Part shown: positions 7,349 to 17,141 of the stretch, piece by piece
Layout: every line of letters begins with the position of its first letter
Numbering within the stretch: position 1 is the stretch's first letter
The notes under the pieces: generated by a model
The model's input: the letters and a program-made list of their open reading frames with translations, nothing else
Database searches by the model: none
Told to the model about the DNA's origin: nothing
DNA from: Bifidobacterium breve
GTDB taxonomy: Bacteria; Actinomycetota; Actinomycetes; S36-B12
Direction: 5' to 3'
Length of the DNA stretch: 43,583 nucleotides
Assembly: GCA_945861925.1 (NCBI GenBank)
Contig: CAMAWO010000003.1
Coordinates: forward strand, 1-43,583
Position numbers and translations under genes: made by a program

Positions 7349-7442
7349 GGTCGGCGGGGGAGCGCGGGGTGCGCTCGTTGACTTTCCCTTCTCAGCCTGT
7401 CGAGTGTCTGCTTCCTGAAATGCGCCCCTCCTGAAGTCCACT

Positions 7443-7684
7443 GGGCGTGCTCTGGGCGACTGAGCGTGCTCCCTTGTTGGCAGCGAGTCCTTGCTGGCTG
7501 CTCATTTCATTGAAGTCGTCGTGCGCACTTCAGCGAACGAGGCCGGCCTAGAGACGGCTTTCGGTCGTAGTCCGACCATTGGTAGTAGGGGAGTTTCCTT
7601 CGTCATCTGAGGACACTCGGGCGCACTCGTTGACCGGGTTCCGGGCCCGCATGTCCCCCATGTAGGCGAGCATGCGGGCACGCC
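7443..7684. repeat. ~243-bp direct repeat, left copy
   Basis: It aligns by eye along its length, roughly 80% identical, with 8768-9010. Shared blocks include TTCATTGAAGTCGTCG, GCGCACTTCAGCGAAC, GGCCTAGAGAC and GGGGAGTTTCCTTCGTC. It has no coding frame of its own and lies just 3' of the secreted-protein gene at 7692. Confidence 0.75.
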
Positions 7685-7691
7685 AGATGCC

Positions 7692-8318
7692 TCATGCGGC
7701 GGCCGACCGCCGCGCTGCAGTCGTAGGACCACTCATGGCGTACAGAAAGTTCATGCTTACTCCGGATGGGGACGAAGGCATGACTGTCTCCCTCGGCGCG
7801 GTCGGCGGCTGCGCGGACGTCGTCGGATTCGATGTCGCCGCCGCACTGTCCTGCTTGCCGTTCGACAGCATCACTGCGGTCATCCCCTCCTCGCCCGGAG
7901 TGAGCATGATCGTTCCGGTTGCACCCACCCCGTACACGACGCCTTTGGGATTCATGACCATCAGGACTCGCGTCGGAGCCGTCCAGTTGGACTCGGTGAA
8001 CTTTCCTTCTTTAGCCGCTTTGCACTCGGTCGCTTGCACCGCGCAGTCCACCCACTGCTCCCACGCAACCGCAGCCGACCCCAACACCTTGCGAACGGTC
8101 AGCAGATGCTGCCAACTGACCGGTTGGCCGTCCTGGAATCCCGTCAACGACGTCCACCACGTACCTTTCATATCCGTCATCGAATCAATCGGCCCGGACG
8201 TCGGTGCGGCCACCGCTGACCCCGCCCCACCGACCGACAACGACACCGCGAACAGCGCCGCACCGACGACCGCCACCCCTCGACGTGCGGACCTACTCAC
8301 GTTCAAGCCTGTTCCCAT
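7692..8318 (-). CDS. secreted protein of unknown family
   Basis: ATG at 8318 has GGAG 7 nt upstream; an in-frame ATG at 8357, also with GAGG 7 nt upstream, would add 13 residues. The 208-aa form has a signal peptide with an RSARRG n-region, a hydrophobic core and a GSAVAAP cleavage site. The mature part starts with a Trp-rich segment (MKGTWWTSLTGFQDGQPVSWQHLL), has two cysteines (VDCAVQATEC) that could form a disulfide, then a beta-rich stretch (RVLMVMNPKGVVYGVGATGTIMLTPGEEGM), and ends in a Ser/Thr/Pro-rich tail. No family is recognised. The gene sits alone between two long direct repeats, which suggests it moves or amplifies as a cassette. Confidence 0.6.
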   Translation of the reverse strand: MGTGLNVSRSARRGVAVVGAALFAVSLSVGGAGSAVAAPTSGPIDSMTDMKGTWWTSLTGFQDGQPVSWQHLLTVRKVLGSAAVAWEQWVDCAVQATECKAAKEGKFTESNWTAPTRVLMVMNPKGVVYGVGATGTIMLTPGEEGMTAVMLSNGKQDSAAATSNPTTSAQPPTAPRETVMPSSPSGVSMNFLYAMSGPTTAARRSAAA

Positions 8319-9295
8319 AGCCGTACTCCGCTCCGTAACGATGAGGATCCGACTCATCCCGATGCCTCTTAGACGGACGATATCCCGTCAAGGTTCCCGG
8401 ACAGGTGAACAATTTCAATTTGTGACCTGAATAGCCGATTCCCCCAAGGGGATGTGGTGCCTGAACGGTCGACTTGCCCTCCCTTCGACCTATCTGCCTT
8501 CATTAATTGCGCCACCGGGGGGTCAAAGGCAGCGTACGTTGGCGAACGAGGTCGCTCCCTTTGAGTGCAACCTCATGCTCATGACTGTCACTGTTCGCAA
8601 AGAGTCAACTCGTGCACGCTTGAGCATGCTGAGCGTGCTGCCCTTCGACGGCCAGGCGAACTTCGGTTCGCCCTGTAGGCAGCCGGCTCGGGCGAACGGT
8701 TCGCTGAGTAGACGGTCCCCGTGTCATCGCAACTCTTCTATGTAGGGGACGTCCCCTTGGGCCGGCTGGCGTGCTTTCGGCGACCAGCGTGCTCCTTGTT
8801 GACGGCGAGTCCGTCCGTCCTGGCAGTTGGGTTCATTGAAGTCGTCGAGCGCACTTCAGCGAACTAGGTCGGCCTAGAGACTTCTTTCGGACGTAGTCCC
8901 ACCATTGGTGGCAGGGGAGTTTCCTTCGTCGTCTGAGGACGCAGGGCGCACTCGCTGGCTGGTCTCCTTGGCACGCTCGTCGCCCACGTAGACGAGCATG
9001 CAGGCACGCCCGTCGCCCCCGTCAACGAGTAGGCAGCCGGCTCCGGCGACTCGGTTCGCCTCTTTCAGGGTTGACCTCGTGCTGGCTGCTCAGTTCATTG
9101 CAGCCGACTAGCGACCACGTTCGCCTAGTAGACGGAACTCCGCCGGCTAGAGCGCACTGGCGATCTCGGTAGACGGGTCGTCACGAGGACTCGGCGCTCT
9201 TGGTAGGCAAGGAGGCTCGAGCGAACATGTCGCCCCCGTAGGCGAAAGCGAGAAGGCATGCCCGTCATCCCGTCTACGTGAGCGTCCCCGGCGTG
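8319..9295. other. 977-bp repeat-rich non-coding stretch
   Basis: No credible gene is seen. The right copy of the long direct repeat occupies 8768-9010. Shorter elements recur around it: GTAGGCAGCCGGCTC (about 8672 and 9029), TGAGTAGACGG / CTAGTAGACGG (about 8705 and 9125), GTAGACGAGCATG, and a third partial echo of the long repeat near 9080-9135 (GCTGGCTGCTCAGTTCATTG). The ORF at 8452-8745 has no translation signal or protein-like composition. Confidence 0.6.
8768..9010. repeat. ~243-bp direct repeat, right copy
   Basis: This is the partner of 7443-7684 in the same orientation, separated by about 1.08 kb that contains the secreted-protein gene and its promoter region. It ends in GAGCATGCAGGCACGCC, matching GAGCATGCGGGCACGCC of the left copy. 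Confidence 0.75.
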
Positions 9296-10081
9296 TTAAC
9301 CGGTGACAGGGCCGATGAGGAGATTCGCGAGTTCCTGCTCGGGCTTGCGCTGACCGCCGTGCTGCGCTGTGAAGGCCGCGCTGGCGTCGGTCCCACACAT
9401 CCCGAGGATGACGCCCTGCCCCCCGGGATGCGCGGCGATCCATGAGGTGAGGTCGTACGCGCTGCCGTTGACCGCCGACCAGCAGTCGGTGGGCGAGTTG
9501 TGCTGGGCAACCTCGGCCATGGTGACGCTGCCGTCGCTGGTCGTGGTGGTGGCCGCCGATGCATCGCTCAATGACGTCGTGGCCGGCTGTCCTGTCGCGA
9601 GGGTGCGTCCCCACACGGCCTCAGCGCCCGTGTGCCCGACGAGGACCGTCATGACAATGGTTGCCATTGCGAGCAGCACGCCCACAATGGCGGTGAGTGT
9701 CGTGAGGAGCGATCGGCCCTCAGCACTACGAAAACGTGTGAGCCACACCCAGATCGCCGCGACCACGAGGAGGATGGCCGCGAGGTACACGAGGATCGAT
9801 CCCCAGTCCGCATGCTGCTGGGGCTGGCCGACGAGACCGGACAGGGCTTGACCGGACTGCTTCGCGAGGACGGAGCCGACCGCCCCGATCGCCAGACCCA
9901 CGAGGGCGATGAGGTCAAATGGTCGACGCCACTTCTTGACAAGCACGACAAAGATGAATAGCAGCGCAGCTAGTGGCAGGACAACGACCACGAGATGGAC
10001 GACGAGGGGGTGTAGGGGAAGTCCCGCGAACGACTCAAACGCCCCTTCGGACAATAAAGCCATCGCCGACCTCGGGATCAT
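9296..10081 (-). CDS. membrane protein with a C-terminal cytochrome b5-like domain
   Basis: ATG at 10081 has AGGAAGGA about 7 nt upstream. The 261-aa protein begins with a four-helix membrane part (about residues 20-150) that starts FAGLPLHPLVVHLVVVVLPLAALL, resembling DUF2231-type proteins. A Thr/Ser/Ala linker follows (about 165-185). The last ~75 residues are a cytochrome b5-like heme-binding domain (TMAEVAQHNSPTDCWSAVNG...DLTSWIAAHPGG...TAQHGG); the His in HPGG and the His in QHGG are the expected axial heme ligands. This predicts a membrane-anchored b-type heme protein whose heme domain faces one side of the membrane. Its electron partner is unknown. It is 92 bp upstream of a spermidine-synthase-like membrane protein whose 3' end faces the same way. 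Confidence 0.8.
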   Translation of the reverse strand: MIPRSAMALLSEGAFESFAGLPLHPLVVHLVVVVLPLAALLFIFVVLVKKWRRPFDLIALVGLAIGAVGSVLAKQSGQALSGLVGQPQQHADWGSILVYLAAILLVVAAIWVWLTRFRSAEGRSLLTTLTAIVGVLLAMATIVMTVLVGHTGAEAVWGRTLATGQPATTSLSDASAATTTTSDGSVTMAEVAQHNSPTDCWSAVNGSAYDLTSWIAAHPGGQGVILGMCGTDASAAFTAQHGGQRKPEQELANLLIGPVTG

Positions 10082-10173
10082 GACGGATTCCTTCCTGTCG
10101 ATCTGTTGCTTTGAGGCTACAGGGGTCGGGCCTCAATCGCAGCGCGGCCGGTTCTCACACCCGGCGATGCGGA

Positions 10174-12225
10174 TCACCGACTGATGAGTTCCTTGTCGGA
10201 CTGGCGCTGGCCAACCAAGACAGCGATGAGGTAGAGGCCGGCCGCGACGGCGAGGAGCCACTGGTAGCCGAGCACGAGCGATAGGTACTCCAGGCATCCG
10301 CCAACCATGGCCCCGAACAGGTTGGCCGCAAATGCAGCGGTTGGGTTCGCGGCATTCTTGAATCGCGAGGTGAAGAGCAGGTTCGCGAAGAACACCGGAG
10401 CGAAGGCGATCGCGACCGCGAAGAGCAGTCGAAGCGGTACGGCGAGGCCCAGGAGCGTCTCGTTCGGGATGAGGAAGGCGACGAGGAGTGACGCGAACAG
10501 AGCGGTGATGATGAAGGGTCTGGGAATCGGCCCGCGGGCGCGCTGGGTCACCTCGATAGCGAGGAGGACGGCGACGAGGACGCCCGTGAATACCAGCGCA
10601 TTCACGAGCCACGTTGTGCCGAAGAGTAGGGCGAATGTCGTGATCGACCTCGTCTCAAGGAGAAGGAAGGCCGCTCCCATGAAGAACAGGTCGCCGTATC
10701 CGCGCATCGCTTTGAACGGCCCACCAAAGACGCGGATGCCGATGAGTGACACACCGAGGATGAGGGCGATGACGATGAGGTAGATCGGCGGGATCGTCTG
10801 CGTTTTGAGATACAGGAACGGCCGGTCGTCGACGGCTGGCACGGGAATCTCCTGTGCAGCAGCAGCGATGGCGACTCGGTCCCACGTGGCACCAGGGGCA
10901 CACACCGCGTTGTCGGCGTTCTTGCCGATGGTGATCGCGGCGAGCGACTGCACGGCGGTGAAGGTGTCGAGGCAGGGCGCATGCCCGAAGACCTCGTCGA
11001 GGGTGCCGGCGAGCCGGTTGATGAGCCACGGCTCGCGGTAGTAGTTGTACATCGCGAACACGCCATCGTCCGTCAGATGATCGCGTGCAGCGGTGATGGA
11101 CTCCTCGGTGAACAGGTACGACTCGAGCCGCAGCTGGCTCGCCCCGGAGACAAGGGTGAGGGAGTCGGGGAGGGCGAAGAGGATGAGGTCGTACTTGTTG
11201 TCGTTGCCGGACAGGAAGGCGCGTCCATCATTGATATGGACCGAGACGCGCGGATCGTCATAGGGCTTATTGGGATTGACCTGACTGCCGATCTGCTGGA
11301 TCCGAGGGTCGATCTCGACGGCGTCGACATGCTTGGCGCCGCGGGAAAGAGCGAGGGCGACATCGGTTCCGGTGCCGGCGCCGACAACGAGCACGTTGCC
11401 CAGCGGGTTGTCGATCGCGCGCTCGTAGGGACGGCCGTAGACGGGCTCGGCCTTGAGCCGCTGCTCGACATCCATGACGTTTTGGTGCGGGATGCCGTTC
11501 ACCTGGATATTCGTGAACTCATTGATGGTGCCGGCATTTTGGATCTGGGTTTGGACCTTGTAGTACGGGGACCATGAGATGCCCGCCATGAGCGATTCGA
11601 CGACAAGGGTGCCGATGATGAGCACCATGGCGATTCGTGAGACCCACGGAAGGCCAGGGCCGTAGAGGAGCCACAGTGCGATGAGAGTGATGATCGGCCA
11701 GACCCACGACGGCGCCCGCAGGAACGCAATAAGGGTGAACGAAAGGGTGCCGAGAATCGAGCCGATGATGTCCCACCGGTAGGCGTCGAGGGCCTTGAAC
11801 TCGCGGAAGGCGCGGCCGGTGATCTCGCCGAAGCCGGTCATCGTGATGGCGATGACGATGAAGACGAGGGGGAGCGAGACCCAGGTGGGCAGGCCGGTCG
11901 GGCGAACCTCGGTGAAGAAGATGAGATCGGTTGACGAGCCCTCGATGCGGGCGGGGAAGAGCATGATGAAGGCGACGAGCAGGACAAGGCCGAGGGGGAC
12001 GTAGCGGCCGAAGTCGTTTGAGGTGCGTGAGCGCAAGAAGCCCAGGCCGATGCCGAGGAAGCTCGCGAGCAGGATGAGGTTTGAGAAGTAGGAGAGGTGG
12101 ACGAGGTTGGCACCCGACCATCTGATGAGGGCGAGCTGGACGAACAGCATGAGGGCGCTCGCCACGATGAGGCGGGCACGACCAGTGAGAACTCGTTCGC
12201 CTCGCAGCAAGGATGTGGTACTCAC
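10174..12225 (-). CDS. polytopic membrane protein with a spermidine-synthase-like domain
   Basis: The start is GTG at 12225, with TAGCCT ending 6 nt upstream, a leaderless promoter pattern. The 683-aa protein has an N-terminal group of about six membrane helices (residues ~15-225), a soluble Rossmann-fold domain (about 270-460) and a second group of helices (about 480-675). The soluble part has the methyltransferase/aminopropyltransferase motif VLVVGAGTGTDVALALS, the acidic VDAVEIDPRI, and DPRVSVHINDGRAFL with DLILFALPD. Related SpeE-like membrane proteins are common in bacteria, and true aminopropyl transfer has rarely been shown for them. The substrate is therefore unknown. Confidence 0.82.
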   Translation of the reverse strand: MSTTSLLRGERVLTGRARLIVASALMLFVQLALIRWSGANLVHLSYFSNLILLASFLGIGLGFLRSRTSNDFGRYVPLGLVLLVAFIMLFPARIEGSSTDLIFFTEVRPTGLPTWVSLPLVFIVIAITMTGFGEITGRAFREFKALDAYRWDIIGSILGTLSFTLIAFLRAPSWVWPIITLIALWLLYGPGLPWVSRIAMVLIIGTLVVESLMAGISWSPYYKVQTQIQNAGTINEFTNIQVNGIPHQNVMDVEQRLKAEPVYGRPYERAIDNPLGNVLVVGAGTGTDVALALSRGAKHVDAVEIDPRIQQIGSQVNPNKPYDDPRVSVHINDGRAFLSGNDNKYDLILFALPDSLTLVSGASQLRLESYLFTEESITAARDHLTDDGVFAMYNYYREPWLINRLAGTLDEVFGHAPCLDTFTAVQSLAAITIGKNADNAVCAPGATWDRVAIAAAAQEIPVPAVDDRPFLYLKTQTIPPIYLIVIALILGVSLIGIRVFGGPFKAMRGYGDLFFMGAAFLLLETRSITTFALLFGTTWLVNALVFTGVLVAVLLAIEVTQRARGPIPRPFIITALFASLLVAFLIPNETLLGLAVPLRLLFAVAIAFAPVFFANLLFTSRFKNAANPTAAFAANLFGAMVGGCLEYLSLVLGYQWLLAVAAGLYLIAVLVGQRQSDKELISR

Positions 12226-12229
12226 CGGG

Positions 12230-12235
12230 TCAGGC
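12230..12235 (-). promoter_or_regulatory. leaderless -10 box of the spermidine-synthase-like gene
   Basis: On the minus strand TAGCCT is followed by GACCCG and then the GTG start. The 6-nt gap places the transcription start at or next to the start codon. Confidence 0.5.
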
Positions 12236-12321
12236 TAGTGCCTGCCGGCTTGGGGGCGGAATGGCCCGTCCCGGTTGGCTGAACAGTGCATCCCCACCCG
12301 CACCCAACGTCCAGCCCCCTT

Positions 12322-12352
12322 GTCATTTCAGCCGGAATCCGGCTGAAATGAC
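12322..12352. repeat. 31-nt perfect palindrome
   Basis: The 15-nt arm GTCATTTCAGCCGGA and its exact complement flank one base. It lies in the 389-bp gap between the divergent spermidine-synthase-like and CPBP genes and is related to the palindrome at 12543-12573. Further GGTCATTTC / GAAATGACC copies lie between them (about 12380-12394 and 12504-12512). Confidence 0.8.
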
Positions 12353-12542
12353 CAGAAGAGTGGTTACTTGACGCTCTTCTTGGTCATTTCGACCAGAAAC
12401 AACGCTGATGGTGCGAATTGGCCCGTCGAACGCCTGCCATTGAGCGGACTCTCGTCGAATTCGATGCCGCGGTGTCTGGGGGTGGCGCCCTTGAGCAGTG
12501 GGATGAAATGACCTGGTTGTGAGTGATTTGACCAGATATTCG

Positions 12543-12573
12543 GTCGTTTCAGCCGGATGCTGGATGAAACGAC
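12543..12573. repeat. 31-nt imperfect palindrome, same family
   Basis: The arms GTCGTTTCAGCCGGA and GCTGGATGAAACGAC match except at three positions per arm. Length and layout equal the perfect palindrome 221 bp to the left. Confidence 0.65.
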
Positions 12574-12602
12574 GGGGGGTGGGAAGGGGTGGGTCGCGAA
12601 CT

Positions 12603-12608
12603 TAGACT
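12603..12608 (+). promoter_or_regulatory. leaderless -10 box of the CPBP gene
   Basis: TAGACT is followed by 6 nt and the GTG start at 12615. No ribosome site is present. Confidence 0.5.
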
Positions 12609-12614
12609 TCAGGG

Positions 12615-13364
12615 GTGTTTTCGATCATTGCGCCAGAGCAGGTGTCAGGCCTGGCCTGGTGGCCACCGCTGGCAGTTGTCGTTCTCCTCGTCGTCATCAA
12701 CATCGTGAACAACAGGGTGGCGCCGCAAACGCACTACCTGCTGTGGTCCTTTGGAGGCTCAGTCCTCCTCCTCGCGGTGGGCTTTCTCGACGGAAACTCC
12801 TGGACGGACATGGGCTTGGGTTGGCGGTTCCTCCTTCCGGGCCTCATCTGGGCGGCGGCCTCCATCGGGATCATCACCGCCGTCTACGTCATCGGGTCGC
12901 TCTTTCGCCGAACCCGTGCAGCGTTCCACGACGAGCGGATGGCCGAGATGTCTGCTGGCCGCCTGATGTTCCAAGCGTTGATCGAGGTTCCGTTTGGGAC
13001 CGTGCTCTTTGAGGAGATCGCCTTTCGCGGGGTGCTGTTCGCGATGCTCGCCCGCCGATACGGGCTTGTCTGGGCACTTGTGGGCTCAGCGCTGCTGTTC
13101 GGGCTGTGGCACATCCTGCCGTCGATCGGCACGCACGAGCAGAATCCGGCGCTCGGTTCGGTCGTCGGGGAGGGGCGCAGGGGCAACATTCTCGCGGTGC
13201 TCCTCAGCGTGTTCACGACCGCGCTCGCCGGCATTCTGTTCGGCGGACTGCGCGTGCTCTCGGGCAGCGTGCTCGCCCCGATGGGCTTCCACTGGGGGAC
13301 GAATGGGCTCGGCTACGCGTTCAGTTGGGTTCTTATCAGGGCGCGGGAACGTCGCGCAAGGTGA
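12615..13364 (+). CDS. CPBP-family intramembrane metalloprotease
   Basis: The 249-aa protein has about eight hydrophobic segments. The three CPBP (Abi/Rce1-like) motifs are present: EEIAFRGVLFA (EExxxR, about residues 136-141), LLFGLWHILP (FxxxH, about 160-165), and GFHWGTNGLGYA (HxxxN, about 232-236). These residues bind zinc and cleave peptides inside the membrane; in bacteria such proteins act in bacteriocin self-immunity or maturation of small peptides, and the target here cannot be read. Translation starts at GTG 12615 on a probable leaderless transcript. Palindromic repeats lie immediately upstream. Confidence 0.85.
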   Translation: MFSIIAPEQVSGLAWWPPLAVVVLLVVINIVNNRVAPQTHYLLWSFGGSVLLLAVGFLDGNSWTDMGLGWRFLLPGLIWAAASIGIITAVYVIGSLFRRTRAAFHDERMAEMSAGRLMFQALIEVPFGTVLFEEIAFRGVLFAMLARRYGLVWALVGSALLFGLWHILPSIGTHEQNPALGSVVGEGRRGNILAVLLSVFTTALAGILFGGLRVLSGSVLAPMGFHWGTNGLGYAFSWVLIRARERRAR

Positions 13365-13435
13365 CCGGATTGTACGTGGCGGCCGCGACCGGCCCCGTAT
13401 GCTGGAAATCGATAATACGCGAAGGACGTGGATAA

Positions 13436-13837
13436 ATGACATCGATGGGATTCAGCGTCTACGATAACGTTGCCGTCGTGGGGATGCCGCCAAGCCAAGC
13501 CGCGCCCGCATTGGAGCCAACGGAGGAAGCCGCCATGGAAGCCGCGCGATCGAGTGTCGACGAGCATGGCGCGGAGGCCCTGCTCTCCGATCGTGATCGC
13601 GGGATTCTCGAGTTCGAGCGCCAGTGGTGGAAGTACGCGGGGGCCAAGGAGCAGGCGATTCGCGACCTATTCGACATGAGCGCGACTCGTTACTACCAGA
13701 TCGTCAACGCCCTCATCGATACCCCGGAGGCCATGGCCTTCGACCCGATGCTCGTGAAGCGCCTGCGCCGACTGCGGGCCACTCGGCAGCGGGCGCGCTC
13801 GGCCCGGCGTCTCGGCGTCGAACTCGACCAGCGCTGA
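13436..13837 (+). CDS. DUF3263 protein
   Basis: The 133-aa protein starts at ATG 13436, about 11 nt after GAAGGA. After a variable Ala/Glu-rich N-terminus (about residues 1-48), the DUF3263 domain begins at LSDRDRGILEFERQWWKYAGAKEQAIRDLF and continues with MSATRYYQIVNALIDTPEA and a basic tail (LVKRLRRLRATRQRARSARRLG). The family is confined to Actinomycetota and looks like a small HTH-type DNA-binding protein. The basic C-terminus is consistent with nucleic-acid contact, but no target is known to me. Confidence 0.85.
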   Translation: MTSMGFSVYDNVAVVGMPPSQAAPALEPTEEAAMEAARSSVDEHGAEALLSDRDRGILEFERQWWKYAGAKEQAIRDLFDMSATRYYQIVNALIDTPEAMAFDPMLVKRLRRLRATRQRARSARRLGVELDQR

Positions 13838-13920
13838 AACGTCCGAAACTCTTCTCTTCGGTTCCTCGTCGGGCGATCGATGGGGCATGATTGCCCTGTT
13901 CGCGATCTAGGGAGCCCCTC

Positions 13921-15138
13921 ATGCGTTTTCGAATCCTCGTCACTACCTGCCTCGCCCTCACCGGCGCCCTTGTAGGCGCTCTAGGGGCCGCGCCAGGATC
14001 TCAGGCGGCAACGACCCCAATCGTCGTGTGGACGGATGCAACGCGCGCGCCCCTGCTCCAGCAGGCGTTCGCGAGTGGGTATGACGGCCACCCGGTGACC
14101 TTTGTCGTGAAGGAACTTCCGGCAATTCGCTCCGAGCTCAAGACTGTGGCCGCCGCTGATGCGCCCGATGTCATTTGGGCGGAGCACGACTGGACCGGCG
14201 AACTCGCCTCGGCGGGCCTCGTTCGCAAGCTTCCTCTCTCGGCGAAGCTCAAGGCACAGTTCGAATCGCGAACCCTCGATGGCTTCAAGTTCGGCTTCAG
14301 TTACTACGGCGTGCCCGTCATGGTCGAGAACGTGGCACTCATCACGAACGCGGCGCTCGTCCCGACTCCTCCGAAGACGTTTACTGCCCTGAGCAAGTCC
14401 GCACTGGCACTCAAGGCGGCCGGCAAGGTCGACGTCGGCCTCGCGGTGGCGCAGGGCTCTGCCGGCAATGCGTACTTCATGAACCCACTTTTCACCGGGC
14501 TGGGCGGGTACGTGTTCGGCAAGAACGCGGCCGGCAGCCTCGACCCGTACAACATCGGCATCACGAACCCGACCTTCCAGGCGAATATGCCCAAGATCAA
14601 CAAATGGAATTCGACCGGCCTCATCAACTCTGCTCTTGACGAGAAAGCGGCCACCGCGGCATTTGTCTCAGGCCGTGCTGCCTACTGGATCACCGGGCCT
14701 TGGAACCGAAATGAGCTCAAGACGCTCACCTTCCAGTACCGGGTCTCGTCGATTCCGGAGATCAAGAAGGGCATCGCACCGTCGCCATTCCTCACGATCA
14801 AGGGCTTCATGGTGACGGCATACGCGGACCAGCACGGCGTGCTCACTGCGGCGCAGGGTCTCGTGCGTAAGGGATTGACCCCGGCTCCGATCCAGTCGCA
14901 GATCGCGGCCATTACTGAACGCGCGCCGGCAAACATCGCCGGGACGATGGCACGTCTGCCGCAGGCATTCGCCGTGGCAGGCATGGCCGGTGCGCCGACG
15001 CCGAATATTCCTCAGGCAAGCGCTATCTGGGCGCCCCTCGGAAAGGCTTGGGCGACGTCAACGATGGGTGCGGGGGCCGTACCCGCGCAGACATCCTTCG
15101 CGGAGGCTCAGGCGACCGTCGCCGCTTCGGTGGGGTAG
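13921..15138 (+). CDS. extracellular solute-binding protein (family 1, sugar type)
   Basis: The start is ATG at 13921, with AGGGAG about 6 nt upstream; the ORF-track start at 13891 lacks one. The 405-aa protein has a classic Sec signal peptide ending GSQAA. The mature part follows the MalE-like order: TPIVVWTDATRAPLLQQAF, ADAPDVIWAEHDWTGELASAGLVRKLP, a YYGVPVMVENVALITN hinge segment, ATAAFVSGRAAYWITGPWN, and a C-terminal INQ-type helical region. It should deliver a maltodextrin-like or other sugar ligand to an ABC importer. No permease or ATPase genes lie in the window, so it is an orphan binding protein. There is no lipobox. Confidence 0.85.
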   Translation: MRFRILVTTCLALTGALVGALGAAPGSQAATTPIVVWTDATRAPLLQQAFASGYDGHPVTFVVKELPAIRSELKTVAAADAPDVIWAEHDWTGELASAGLVRKLPLSAKLKAQFESRTLDGFKFGFSYYGVPVMVENVALITNAALVPTPPKTFTALSKSALALKAAGKVDVGLAVAQGSAGNAYFMNPLFTGLGGYVFGKNAAGSLDPYNIGITNPTFQANMPKINKWNSTGLINSALDEKAATAAFVSGRAAYWITGPWNRNELKTLTFQYRVSSIPEIKKGIAPSPFLTIKGFMVTAYADQHGVLTAAQGLVRKGLTPAPIQSQIAAITERAPANIAGTMARLPQAFAVAGMAGAPTPNIPQASAIWAPLGKAWATSTMGAGAVPAQTSFAEAQATVAASVG

Positions 15139-15218
15139 TCGGTGGAGTCGCCGGCGCCGTCTCGACGCGCAAATTGAGCGGACAACGGGCGCGAAGGCCC
15201 GATTCGAAGACTCCCACA

Positions 15219-15245
15219 TTTGCACTCACCGGGTGAGAGTGCTAA
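15219..15245 (+). promoter_or_regulatory. CIRCE element 1 (HrcA operator)
   Basis: TTTGCACTC-N9-GAGTGCTAA differs by one base from the consensus 9-9-9 CIRCE inverted repeat. It lies 69 bp before groEL. Confidence 0.92.
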
Positions 15246-15252
15246 AAATGGG

Positions 15253-16954
<1,702 letters not shown>

Positions 16955-16974
16955 TCCACGCCTACGAACGCTCG

Positions 16975-17010
16975 AAAGGGCGGCTCCCCCGATACGGGGA
17001 GCCGCCCTTT
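16975..17010 (+). terminator. groEL terminator
   Basis: A 15-bp perfect stem (AAAGGGCGGCTCCCC and its complement) with a 6-nt loop CGATAC ends in TTT, 20 bp after the groEL stop. Confidence 0.88.
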
Positions 17011-17079
17011 CTGCGTCTTGTTGCCACGTGTGTTTGCTACGGGCCCAGCGTCAGGGATGCCTTGCCTCAGTCATGCGTC

Positions 17080-17108
17080 GGGGCCGACTCACTGAGCGAG
17101 TCGGCCCC
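17080..17108. terminator. strong hairpin 3' of the Fn3 lipoprotein gene
   Basis: The 11-bp stem GGGGCCGACTC / GAGTCGGCCCC has a 7-nt loop. It has no T-run on either side and lies 34 bp beyond the stop of the minus-strand Fn3 gene, so it fits an I-shaped actinobacterial terminator. Confidence 0.55.
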
Positions 17109-17141
17109 AACGTGCATCCGGTGGTCACACCGGCCCGGTGC

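Noticed and set aside
8452-8745. 97-aa plus ORF in repeat-rich DNA
   Set aside because: There is no ribosome site or leaderless box, and the composition follows the non-coding repeats around it.
7440-9290. Possible CRISPR array in the repeat-rich region
   Set aside because: Repeat units differ in length and spacing, there are only two to three long copies, and no cas genes are present.
10981-11577. 198-aa plus ORF inside the SpeE-like gene
   Set aside because: It is antisense to the conserved Rossmann domain and has no translation signal.
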